Shown here piece by piece: positions 7,695 to 17,215 of a stretch of 44,952 bases of DNA (position 1 is its first letter; every line of letters begins with the position of its first letter). The stretch covers positions 1 to 44,952 of the forward strand of contig JBPCNO010000099.1 of assembly GCA_051001135.1 (NCBI GenBank), written 5' to 3'. Under the pieces are notes generated by a model. It had not been told where the DNA came from. It saw nothing but the letters and a program-made list of their open reading frames with translations, and did not search any database. Both the position numbers and the translations under genes were made by a program. This DNA is from CAWHMN01 sp051001135 (GTDB taxonomy: Bacteria; Acidobacteriota; Terriglobia; Terriglobales; Acidobacteriaceae).

Positions 7695-9542
7695 TTAGGG
7701 CTGCCCGGGTGCGGTGGAGGTTACTTTGATTTCCATGTCCAGCGTGCCGATGCGGTGGTTGGTGGTGTCGCTGACGCCCAGGCGGAGGCGGTAGTGGCCG
7801 GGCGGCAGCATAAGCTGCTGATGCACGGGGATGCCGCTGCGCAGGATGGACGCGTAGGCATCCGGCTCAAGCGCGATGTTGAGCAGGCCGGTGGTCTGCG
7901 CGGGTGCGGGGGACGGGGTTGCACTCTTGTTAGCGGCCGATGATTTGAGGGCAACGGAGTCTGTCGCTGCATCCGGGTAGGCGACGACAGTGACGATGAG
8001 CTTAGCCAGCTTGCGGCCGGTCGCGTCGCCGGTAAAGCCGACGGACGCTGGATCGATGAGGGAGTCGATGCGAATTCCTGGATGACCAGGATCTCCGGAA
8101 CGCACGTTCGCCTGCAGGCGCAGCATGGTCATCTCGGGTATCTCCGGCTGCAACGCGGACTTGATCTCCTGAGGACTGTTTCCCGAGGAAGGCTCGTCGG
8201 GAAAGGCGAAGTAGCCGCGGCGATAGCTGAGCGGATAGCCCGTGGGAACCATCTCCACGCGAATCCGGCGGAACTTGCTGTTCCAGTCGTGATTTCGCGG
8301 ACTATAAGCGAGGGTGTAGTAATTGGCCCCGTCCTCGAAGCCCCGCCGCAGCGCGCCGGCTAAATCATTGGTGTTGAAGAACGCTTCCCCGCCAGTCTGC
8401 TCCGCAAGTTCGAGCATGGCTGACTGCCGCGCGGCTCGTTCCGTCGCCTGCCGATTGAGCGTTGCGCCGAGACCGCCGGCGAGGTTGACCTCCGCATCTC
8501 CGCCGCTATCTGCGCCCACGCCGAGCGTCTGCATTCCAAGAACGTTGATGGGATAGACGGCCATCTGCGAACTTGCGATGAGATTGGCGGTCTGTTCCGC
8601 ACCGGGAATATTGAGATCCTGAAGGCGGATGCTGTGCAGGGGGTCGTCCGATTGCAATACACCGCCGACGCCGGTGGGGAAATCGCCGGAGAGCCAGAAG
8701 AGATTCTTGCGGCCGGGGTAGCCGTTGGCAGCGCGCGCCAGTTCAGCCAGCGCGGGGAAGGTCTCACGGACACGCATCTCGGTGGTGAAGACCTCTTCCT
8801 CCGAGAGTGCTCTGGAAAGCGCAAGCATCGTCCCTCCATAGACACTGGTTCTGGAGGCAGCGATGTTCGAAGGCACCGTGTGTCCGATGGCCTTGGCCTC
8901 GCGATTCAGAAGATCGGCGTTCGTCTGGCGGTCTGCTTCGCTCGCTGTGAGTCTGGACGGGCCGGGCGCGAGCTTTTCGGCGGCGGCGAGCAACTCGCTC
9001 GAGCTGCCGGTGAAGCCCTGGATCAGACGCAGACGATCGGTGAGCACGAACAATGCGCTGGGCCTGCCCGGCGGCAGCGTCTTGAGGAACTGGATCATCT
9101 GCGTGCGGGCATAGACCTGATCGAGCGTGGGTGTGTTGAGCAGGTCGAAGAGGATGATGTTGACCGCGCCCGGTTCGCTGGGCTGCGGAACATTCGTGTA
9201 TCGGTAGCCGGACGGTGGCTGTGCAGGGCGCTGCTCGGCAGCGGGAGCATCAGAGCGGTGGGTGCTGAAGAACGTGACGCTCTGCGGATGGCCGTCTTCA
9301 GAGAGCTTGAAATTTTTCTCCGTCAAGCCGTGAACAGGCTGTCCGGCTGCATCGCGAACCGCGACGTCGACATAGACCAGGTGAGTGGTCGCGGTGATGG
9401 TCTGCGCCGCCGGGGCGGCGGTGGTTTGAGCCGGTCGCGGTTGTAGCTGGTGTGACGCAGCATTGCCATGGGACGCAAGCACGAGCGGCAGAAGCAGCAG
9501 CGGCGCCAAGACCAGAGACTTCGGGGACGAGTGCGCAACCAT
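7695..9542 (-). CDS. Secreted VWFA-related Acidobacterial-domain protein (615 aa)
   Basis: This matches the von Willebrand factor A-related family greatly expanded in Acidobacteria (TIGR03436); its function is unknown, with protein binding assumed from the VWFA fold. Residues 1-28 are a signal peptide (LVLAPLLLLPLVLASHGNAA). Family landmarks follow: HLVYVDVAVRDAAGQPVHGL and NFKLSEDGHPQSVTFF (about 50-95), NIILFDLLNT (near 130, the first strand of the VWFA fold), FLKTLPPGRPSALFVL, NGYPGRKNLFWLSGDFP (about 270-290) and YYTLAYSPRNHDWNSKFRRIRV (about 400-420). The last 180 residues form a variable extension. GGGAGGAAG lies before the ATG. The gene follows the TonB-dependent receptor gene on the same strand with a 140-bp gap, so cotranscription is possible. 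Confidence 0.85.
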   Translation of the reverse strand: MVAHSSPKSLVLAPLLLLPLVLASHGNAASHQLQPRPAQTTAAPAAQTITATTHLVYVDVAVRDAAGQPVHGLTEKNFKLSEDGHPQSVTFFSTHRSDAPAAEQRPAQPPSGYRYTNVPQPSEPGAVNIILFDLLNTPTLDQVYARTQMIQFLKTLPPGRPSALFVLTDRLRLIQGFTGSSSELLAAAEKLAPGPSRLTASEADRQTNADLLNREAKAIGHTVPSNIAASRTSVYGGTMLALSRALSEEEVFTTEMRVRETFPALAELARAANGYPGRKNLFWLSGDFPTGVGGVLQSDDPLHSIRLQDLNIPGAEQTANLIASSQMAVYPINVLGMQTLGVGADSGGDAEVNLAGGLGATLNRQATERAARQSAMLELAEQTGGEAFFNTNDLAGALRRGFEDGANYYTLAYSPRNHDWNSKFRRIRVEMVPTGYPLSYRRGYFAFPDEPSSGNSPQEIKSALQPEIPEMTMLRLQANVRSGDPGHPGIRIDSLIDPASVGFTGDATGRKLAKLIVTVVAYPDAATDSVALKSSAANKSATPSPAPAQTTGLLNIALEPDAYASILRSGIPVHQQLMLPPGHYRLRLGVSDTTNHRIGTLDMEIKVTSTAPGQP

Positions 9543-9682
9543 TGATCTTCCTCCCGCGAGCTCGTTCCGCCCGGAATCGCGAACTGCTGGCGAATCGGCT
9601 TGAGATTATCGCAGCCAGAGATGTTGGGGGAAGCGGTTTTGATTTACAGGCGAGAGTCACTGTTATTGCCATCGCATCCACC

Positions 9683-12082
9683 TCAGCGGAGTTCAGGAAG
9701 GCGGATGTCGATGCCTATCCTGCCTGCTCGCGGCGTGCCCAGGGTAAGCACCGGCGTTCTGCCGACCTGGATACTGCGGTCGAGAACGTTCTCGCCCGAG
9801 GCGAAGACCTGATAGCGACGGCGGAAGGTGTGCGAAGCATAGAGATTGAGTTCAAAGAAGCTGCGCAGCAGAAAAGCGTTCGCGTCATCGTCGAACTGAT
9901 GGCCGCTGATGCGTCCTTCCATGCTGAAGACGCCGAGCTTTGGCGTTTCAGCGCGTAGCTGCAGGGTGCCGGTGTTGCGCGCTACCTGGGGAATCCATTT
10001 GCCCACGAGCGTCGGGTCGGGGTTGAATTGTGTCACCGTGGCGATGGCGAATTGATAGCCGCCGGTGGCGGTCAGCCAACTCCAGGGTTGCGTTTCACCG
10101 TCGAGAGCGAGACCGCGACTCTCAATGCGGCCGAGATTTTCACGCTGCTTGGTGATGCTGGTCGGGGTGACGATGAGCGTCAAGGCGGTGATCGGCCGGT
10201 CCACACGGGTCCAGAAGTAGCTGGTGCGGAGCACCGTCTGGGGGCGCAGTGTCTGCAGCACCAAGCCCGTCTCCCATCCGGTCGCGCGCTCGCTGCGCAA
10301 GGCGGGATTGGGCAGGGTGATCTGCTGACCCACCTGCCCGGTGCGGTAAAGCTCGTTTTCCGTGGGTGCCCGGTAGGCGCGGAAGCCAGTGGCGGTGAGT
10401 GCGAGCACGGAGTTGACGTGCCGCAGAATGCCCAGGCGCGGATCGAAGACGGTCTCATTGAGATTGGGAAAGAGCTTAGCTGTTGGCAGGAACTGCTGCG
10501 CGTCGAAGTTGACGAAGTGGTCGACGCGTCCGGAGCCGCTGATGGTCCAGTTCTTGGGCATCCAGAGCGCCTCGGCGTAGACGCCGGTCTGCCGCTGGCG
10601 GGCGGTGAGGTCGGTGATGCGATTGGCGGGGCTGGCGAGGAAGGCCTGTTCGTTGTCGCTGCCCCGCACGTCATTCGTGTCGGCGCCGCCGAGTACCACC
10701 AACGTGGGGGTGACGGTCTGGGTCCAGCGGACGGCGCCCCCGAGCACGGCTGCGGGGGTTTCCGCATAGCGGGTCAGGGTCTCGCTCGCCCGGCCGGGAG
10801 CGATGGAAGAGAAGGTCTGACGGAAGTGCTCATTGCCGCCAAAGAGACGGAGCAGGAGTGCGCCGCCACGGATATCGTTCAGGTCCGCGCCCGCCTCATA
10901 GCGCCACAAGCGCGTGCCGTTGGTGGTCAACGGAGTGCCATTGCTGCGCGCTTCGTTCAGCACATTCCCCAGCAGGAATAGCCGTCCGCGGTTCTCGCCG
11001 GCGCGATTCTGGAGATCACGATCGATCTCCACGCGTCCGTTCTGCGCGGAGACATTGGAGGGGATATCGACCGGGCCGCGGAACTGCGGCGCTACCAGCG
11101 TGTAGCCATCGGTGCGCAGGATGCCGCCGGTGGCCAGGGCGGACCAGCGGCCCTTCGCCACCGAGCCCAGCAGCGCATCGTCAAGAGTGTTGAAGGCGCC
11201 GTAGCTGCTGAGGAGTTGGAGACCATTGCTCTGCGGCAGGACGGGGACGACCTCGATGACGCCACCGATTGCGCTCGATCCGTAGAGGTCCGACGCGCCG
11301 CCGCGAACGATGCCCACGCTCTGGATGCTGAGCTCGGGCAACTCATCCCAATGGATCCAGCCGCCGAAGGGATCGTTCAGCGGCACTTCATCGGAGACGA
11401 CCAGGGTGCGGCTGGCAGCGGTGGAGCCCAGGCCGCGCAGAGAGACCCCCTGCGAGGTGGGATTGGCAACCAGAGAGCTGGAGCGGCGAAAGAGCTCGAA
11501 GCCGGGGACCTGCCGCAGCTTGTCGTCCAGCGGCGTACCGGCGGATTCGTGCAGGCGGGCTTCACTGAGGACGCGCGTGCTGGCGGGGCTCTGGTCCTGA
11601 GCAAGAGGGGTGCGGTAGGCTGTCACCACGATCGATTCGCTGGCAGCCGCCGGTTCTAGCACGATGCGGAGGGGCTGAAGCGTGGTGAGGGGTACATCGG
11701 CGGGCGCGAAGGTGGCTGCCTCCACGTGCAGGGTCGTGGCAGTGGAGTGCGAAGGGGACGGGAGCGAGAACTGGCCTTGATCGTTGGTACGGGTGGTCGC
11801 GCCGGAGGACCGAAGAGAGACGGTCGCTCCGGCGACGGGCCGGCCGAGTTGGTCCAGAGTGGTCCCGGAGATGGTTCCGGAGATCGGGGCGGTGTCCGCG
11901 GCGGCCTGCGGATTGCACTGGGCAGGGGAGCGAGCCGGAATCAGCAACGGAAATGACAACAACAGCCAGCAGAGCGCGGGCGGCCGCCTCCAACTGCGGA
12001 TGTGTGCGCGCGGCCGCGCGGGGCGGGCCTTCGGAATGTAAGGCTGATCCACGATTTTCAATCCACGGTTTTCAGACGACAA
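9683..12082 (-). CDS. TonB-dependent outer-membrane receptor with N-terminal CarboxypepD_reg-like domain (799 aa)
   Basis: TonB-dependent receptors import chelated metals, cobalamin or oligosaccharides across the outer membrane. A signal peptide ends near RSPAQ (about 55). Residues 66-140 form a carboxypeptidase-regulatory-like beta domain (GTTLDQLGRPVAGATVSLR, TTRTNDQGQFSLP). The plug follows (about 148-270): ESIVVTAYRTP, DDKLRQVPGFELFRR, SQGVSLRGLG and VGIVRGGASDLYGSSAIGG. The rest is a 22-strand-type barrel with the lipoprotein-like receptor signature RSERATGWETG. The C-terminus ends LPELR and not in the usual Phe. The start is uncertain: TTG 12082 is the longest option and no ribosome site is convincing; GTG 12052 is an alternative. 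The ligand cannot be told from sequence. Confidence 0.9.
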   Translation of the reverse strand: MSSENRGLKIVDQPYIPKARPARPRAHIRSWRRPPALCWLLLSFPLLIPARSPAQCNPQAAADTAPISGTISGTTLDQLGRPVAGATVSLRSSGATTRTNDQGQFSLPSPSHSTATTLHVEAATFAPADVPLTTLQPLRIVLEPAAASESIVVTAYRTPLAQDQSPASTRVLSEARLHESAGTPLDDKLRQVPGFELFRRSSSLVANPTSQGVSLRGLGSTAASRTLVVSDEVPLNDPFGGWIHWDELPELSIQSVGIVRGGASDLYGSSAIGGVIEVVPVLPQSNGLQLLSSYGAFNTLDDALLGSVAKGRWSALATGGILRTDGYTLVAPQFRGPVDIPSNVSAQNGRVEIDRDLQNRAGENRGRLFLLGNVLNEARSNGTPLTTNGTRLWRYEAGADLNDIRGGALLLRLFGGNEHFRQTFSSIAPGRASETLTRYAETPAAVLGGAVRWTQTVTPTLVVLGGADTNDVRGSDNEQAFLASPANRITDLTARQRQTGVYAEALWMPKNWTISGSGRVDHFVNFDAQQFLPTAKLFPNLNETVFDPRLGILRHVNSVLALTATGFRAYRAPTENELYRTGQVGQQITLPNPALRSERATGWETGLVLQTLRPQTVLRTSYFWTRVDRPITALTLIVTPTSITKQRENLGRIESRGLALDGETQPWSWLTATGGYQFAIATVTQFNPDPTLVGKWIPQVARNTGTLQLRAETPKLGVFSMEGRISGHQFDDDANAFLLRSFFELNLYASHTFRRRYQVFASGENVLDRSIQVGRTPVLTLGTPRAGRIGIDIRLPELR

Positions 12083-12418
12083 GCATAGCGGTTCCGGGCT
12101 GATGATTGGACATCGTTTGTTTGCGTTAGGGGAGCGGAGCAGATCGGTGAGTTTTTGCTCCGGGAGGGAACGAGGGACGAACGAGGGACGACCGAGGGGT
12201 GAGCGCTGTGCAGTTCCACCCTTCCCCGCTCAGGATCAATCCGATGCAGTACCAGCGTCCGCCCATATATAGTTAGGACAGGCTGGCCGCGAATGGATAC
12301 CAGCGGCGGGGTTCCGCGCCGTGGTTTGACACCCCAAATTGGCCTCTGTTAAAAGAAGTAGTTCCAAGACCTTTTCTCGCCAACCTTCCATCGTATCGAT
12401 GGCACCCTCGGGGACCGC
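12083..12418. other. Intergenic region upstream of the atp operon
   Basis: This 336-bp gap lies between the divergent receptor gene and atpF. It holds a direct-repeat stretch (GAACGAGGGACGAACGAGGGACGACCGAGGGG, about 12169-12200, in part), a short degenerate fragment of the palindromic repeat (CCACCCTTCCCCGCTCAGGAT, about 12216-12236, in part), an AT-rich CCCATATATAG, and a candidate promoter at 12326. No RNA gene or convincing ORF is seen. Confidence 0.5.
12326..12354 (+). promoter_or_regulatory. Putative promoter of the atp operon
   Basis: A perfect -35 hexamer TTGACA (12326-12331) is followed after 17-18 bp by TTAAAA/TAAAAG (12349-12355), a weak -10. Transcription would start roughly 55-60 nt before the atpF ATG. 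The -35 match is strong, the -10 is not, so confidence is moderate. Confidence 0.4.
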
Positions 12419-12886
12419 ATGGACGTAATACTGCAGCAACTTGGCGAACTCTTTCTGCGCTCCGTGCCCACCGTGGTGCTGTTTGTGCTGCTGCTGGTGC
12501 TCTATCGGGTACTGGTGCATGGCCCGCTGCTGGCAGTGCTGGCGGAGCGGCGCGCACGGACTACCGGGGCGGTAGAGAAGGCGCATGCTGCCATTCAGGC
12601 GGCCGATGCAAAGGCGCAGGAGTATGAAGCGAAGCTGCGGGCCGCGCGCAACGAGATCTTCCGCGCGCGGGAACATCGGGTGCAGGGCTGGAACCGGGAG
12701 CGCGACGCCATCCTGGAAGACGCGCGACATGCCGCGGGTGAGCGGGTGAAACAGGCGCGGGCAGGCATCGAAGCAGAGGCAGAGGAAGCGCGCCACACCA
12801 TCGACCGTGCGGCCGATACGCTCGCAGCGGACATTTTGAAGGCCATCCTTCCGGCGGAGACGGAGATGGCGGGGAGTGCACGTTGA
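12419..12886 (+). CDS. atpF: ATP synthase F0 subunit b, first copy (155 aa)
   Basis: Subunit b is the peripheral stalk that holds F1 to the membrane part of ATP synthase. Residues 14-36 are one transmembrane helix (VPTVVLFVLLLVLYRVLVHGPL), after which the chain is a long charged coiled coil rich in Ala, Arg and Glu. Length is typical. The ATG has CGGGGA upstream. Its TGA overlaps the TTG start of the second b gene, indicating translational coupling. Two different b-type genes side by side usually mean a b/b' heterodimer stalk. Confidence 0.9.
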   Translation: MDVILQQLGELFLRSVPTVVLFVLLLVLYRVLVHGPLLAVLAERRARTTGAVEKAHAAIQAADAKAQEYEAKLRAARNEIFRAREHRVQGWNRERDAILEDARHAAGERVKQARAGIEAEAEEARHTIDRAADTLAADILKAILPAETEMAGSAR

Positions 12887-13686
12887 TAGTTCGCTCGCGG
12901 CCGCATGTGCTGGCTGCCATCCTATTTTTCGCCTGCCTGGGAGCGGTTACCGGGGTGGCTCCCTCGCGCGCCGTCGCGCAGGCGCAATCCCAGCCGCCAA
13001 CGCAGTCACAGACCGCGCCGACGGGCAAGGACAGCAGCGGCTTCATTTCGCAGAAGACGGCGAACTCGCAGAACCTGGCCAAGGCGGAGCAGGAAGATGA
13101 GGAGTACGTCTTCAAGCACTCGGCATCGGTCCGCGCCTTCGGCCACTTCTTCCATCTATCGCCGGAGACGGCATCGACCATCTTCTGGGCGCTGAACTTT
13201 CTCATTCTGGTGGGATTTGTCGGCTTCTTCATCGTGAAGGCGCTGCCCAAGATGTTTCGCGAGCGGCGGCAGACGATTGAAAAGCAATTGGTAGAGGCGA
13301 GGGTCGCGACGGAGCGGGCGCAGGAGCGTCTGCGCGTGGTCGAAGAGCGGCTGGGCAGACTGGATGCCGAGATCGCCGCTGTGCGGGAGCACGCGGAGGC
13401 GGATAGCGTCGGAGACGAGGCGCGCATCAAGGCCACCATCGAAGAAGAGCGGAAGAAGATTGTGGCTTCGGCCGAACAGGAGATTGCCGCGGCGGGGGCA
13501 GCCGTCGAGCGGCGCCTGCGTCGTTTTGCCGCTGAACTGGCAGTGGAACGGGCGACCGCGCGGCTGGCGATTACAGCGGACGATGATCGTGCGCTGGTGC
13601 GCGACTTCTCTCGCGGCCTGACCGGCGATGGCAGCGGGAAGCAAGGCGGTTGGAGCGGGAACGGTCGAAGCGGGGAGCGGAACTGA
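12883..13686 (+). CDS. ATP synthase F0 subunit b, second copy with N-terminal signal-like extension (267 aa)
   Basis: After a signal-peptide-like start (residues 4-33, HVLAAILFFACLGAVTG then SRAVAQ) and a Gln/Pro/Thr-rich linker (about 34-60), the protein has a second hydrophobic helix (about 99-121, STIFWALNFLILVGFVGFFIV) and then a long b-type coiled coil (FRERRQTIEKQLVEARVA and onward). It is about 100 residues longer than an ordinary b subunit, nearly all at the N-terminus. The start is TTG 12883, overlapping the previous stop; GGGGAG lies 6 nt upstream. The C-terminal 20 residues are Gly/Ser-rich (GDGSGKQGGWSGNG). Its stop shares one base with the atpH ATG. Whether the extension is cleaved is not determinable here. 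Confidence 0.85.
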   Translation: MIVRSRPHVLAAILFFACLGAVTGVAPSRAVAQAQSQPPTQSQTAPTGKDSSGFISQKTANSQNLAKAEQEDEEYVFKHSASVRAFGHFFHLSPETASTIFWALNFLILVGFVGFFIVKALPKMFRERRQTIEKQLVEARVATERAQERLRVVEERLGRLDAEIAAVREHAEADSVGDEARIKATIEEERKKIVASAEQEIAAAGAAVERRLRRFAAELAVERATARLAITADDDRALVRDFSRGLTGDGSGKQGGWSGNGRSGERN

Positions 13687-14225
13687 TGGCGATCGTTGCT
13701 GCCCGGTATGCGCGGGCAGTCGCCGATGTGGTCGAGTCCGGGCATCTTGCCAAGGACGAGATCGATCGGCAGCTCGCAGATATCTCCCGCACGCTGGGCG
13801 AGAGCCCGGAGCTGCGCGGGGCGCTGGTGAATGAGTCGATCCCGGTAGACGAGCGCGTGGGCGTGATCGATGCGTTGTCGCCGAAGCTGGGGCTGGCGCG
13901 CGAGGTGCGCAACTTCCTGGCCGTGCTGCTGCGCCACGATCGCATGGGCTCCTTCGATGAGATCGTCGAGGAATATCACGCCGAGATGGACCGCCGGCAG
14001 GGCATGGCGGAGGCGGAAGTGGTGAGCGCGCGGCGGCTGGATGCGAGCGAGCGGACGGACCTGGAGCAGCAGATAGCCACGCTGGCCGGGACCCGTGTGC
14101 GAGCCAGCTTTCACGAGGACGGCGAGCTGCTGGGCGGCGTGCTGGTGCGGATTGGCAGCACGGTGTACGACGGCAGCATTCGCGGCCGCCTGGGCAGATT
14201 ACGGGAAGAGCTGATCTCCCGCTGA
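13686..14225 (+). CDS. atpH: ATP synthase F1 subunit delta (179 aa)
   Basis: Delta joins the top of F1 to the peripheral stalk. The N-terminal helical domain (ARYARAVADVVES, LGESPELRGALVNESIP) and the C-terminal family signature (LGGVLVRIGSTVYDGSIRGRLGRL) are intact, and the length is usual. I choose ATG 13686, which overlaps the previous TGA by one base and has GGGGAGCG upstream; an in-frame upstream start at 13650 would add 12 residues inside the preceding gene. Position between atpF and atpA is standard. Confidence 0.95.
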   Translation: MAIVAARYARAVADVVESGHLAKDEIDRQLADISRTLGESPELRGALVNESIPVDERVGVIDALSPKLGLAREVRNFLAVLLRHDRMGSFDEIVEEYHAEMDRRQGMAEAEVVSARRLDASERTDLEQQIATLAGTRVRASFHEDGELLGGVLVRIGSTVYDGSIRGRLGRLREELISR

Positions 14226-14288
14226 TGCAGGGGTCTGCGCGAGCAGACGGTGTGCGGGCGAAGGATTCAAGAGAGAGAAAACGAGAGC

Positions 14289-15917
<1,629 letters not shown>

Positions 15918-15935
15918 GAAGAGCGAAGCAGGCGT

Positions 15936-17054
15936 ATGGCAAACGTACTGGATCTAAAGCGGCGCATCCGCAGTGTGCGGAATACGCGCCAGATCACGAA
16001 GGCGATGAAGATGGTGTCGGCGGCCAAGCTGCGCCGCGCGCAGGAGCGCGCCGTTGCGTCGCGGCCCTACACCCAGATGATGGCCAGCGTGATCCAGTCG
16101 CTGATGCGCCGCATCGAGATCTACGATCCGAAGACGGGCGAACCGCGGCATCCGCTGCTGGTGCCACGGGAAGAGAAGAATGTGTTGCTGGTGGTGGTCT
16201 CGGGCGACAAGGGATTCGCCGGCGCATTCAACTCCAACATCACCAAGGCCGCGTTCCGCTTTCTCGGCGAGCAGGAAGGCAAGGGCGTCGATATCGAAGC
16301 CATCGGACGCAAGGCGCGGGACATCTTCCGCCGCCGCTACCCTGCGGCGCAGATGGAAGAAGACCAGGCGGCCACCGAGGACGAGGCCGAACAGCACCAC
16401 CGCCTGAGCGATGAAGGCCACATGCAGCAGTTGCGGCGGCGGGGGGAACGGAGCGCGCCGGTGGAGATTACGGGCGATCATCCGGGCATGCTCGAGAAGC
16501 TGAGCTTTGACAGCGTGAGTGAGCTGGGGCGGGAGATCGTGGATCGCTTCGTTCACGGCGAGATTGACGCAGCCTATGTGGTCTTCAACGAATTCAAGTC
16601 GGTCATCGCGCAGCGCGTAGTGGTGGAGCGGATGATTCCGCTGGCCGAGCCGGGGAAGCGGGACGTGGCGCAGGCCGAAGAGCCGACCCGGGAAGAGCGC
16701 GAGCGGGCGGGCCATGCGGCGCAGACCGCCGGCGTCAGCCTCGCGGAGGCGGATACGGCCGAGGCCGATGAGGAAGCCAGGCGGTTCGGGACGGCTGAGG
16801 TCGACTATATCTACGAGCAGGATCCGGGTGAGATGCTGCGCGATCTGTTGCCGCGCTTCGTGAGCACGCAGCTTTATCGGGCGATGCTGGAGTCGGTTGC
16901 GTCCGAGCATGCGGCGCGCATGACCGCGATGGATTCAGCCACCAACAATGCATCGGAGATGATCGACGACCTGACGCTGACCATGAACCGCGTGCGGCAG
17001 GCGGCCATCACCAAAGAGATTATCGAGATTGTGAGCGGGGCCGCGGCGCTTTAG
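15936..17054 (+). CDS. atpG: ATP synthase F1 subunit gamma with two charged insertions (372 aa)
   Basis: Gamma is the central rotor shaft. The N-terminal helix (DLKRRIRSVRNTRQITKAMKMVSAAKLRRAQ in part), VVVSGDKGFAGAFN (87-99) and the C-terminal helix (SEHAARMTAMDSATNNASEMI, near 323-343 in part) are conserved. The protein is about 80 residues longer than the usual 290. Two segments account for it: about 138-178 (QMEEDQAATEDEAEQHHRL... rich in Glu, Asp, His and Arg) and about 240-287 (Glu/Ala-rich, EPTREERERAGHAAQ... ). Both lie in the Rossmann-like globular part and not in the coiled coil, so rotor function should remain. Related bacteria may share such inserts; I cannot check here. Confidence 0.95.
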   Translation: MANVLDLKRRIRSVRNTRQITKAMKMVSAAKLRRAQERAVASRPYTQMMASVIQSLMRRIEIYDPKTGEPRHPLLVPREEKNVLLVVVSGDKGFAGAFNSNITKAAFRFLGEQEGKGVDIEAIGRKARDIFRRRYPAAQMEEDQAATEDEAEQHHRLSDEGHMQQLRRRGERSAPVEITGDHPGMLEKLSFDSVSELGREIVDRFVHGEIDAAYVVFNEFKSVIAQRVVVERMIPLAEPGKRDVAQAEEPTREERERAGHAAQTAGVSLAEADTAEADEEARRFGTAEVDYIYEQDPGEMLRDLLPRFVSTQLYRAMLESVASEHAARMTAMDSATNNASEMIDDLTLTMNRVRQAAITKEIIEIVSGAAAL

Positions 17055-17103
17055 GGCGTTGAGGGAACAACATAAGCGTTCTGGGTGTGAAGTAGTGCGG
17101 TCT

Positions 17104-17150
17104 CCCACCCTTCGCTCCCAAAGACGGGTCGCTCAGGATGGGGGCACCCG
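17104..17150. repeat. Palindromic repeat inside the atp operon
   Basis: A copy of the CCCACCCTTCGCT...GCTCAGGATGGGGGCACCCG element with an enlarged loop (CCCAAAGACGGGTC) lies in the 161-bp gap between atpG and atpD. It is flanked by GCGGTC on the left and GACCGC on the right, extending the symmetry. All other atp genes are tightly spaced or overlapping. Confidence 0.8.
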
Positions 17151-17215
17151 GATGACCGCGGATGGTCAAAGTACGTCTGCGTTGCCAGTTGTGAAATGCG
17201 TTAAGGACAGGACCT

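Noticed and set aside
12293..12352. A 19-codon ORF upstream of atpF preceded by AGGACAGG
   Set aside because: The spacing of 10 nt is poor and the ORF overlaps the better-supported TTGACA promoter, so translation is unlikely.
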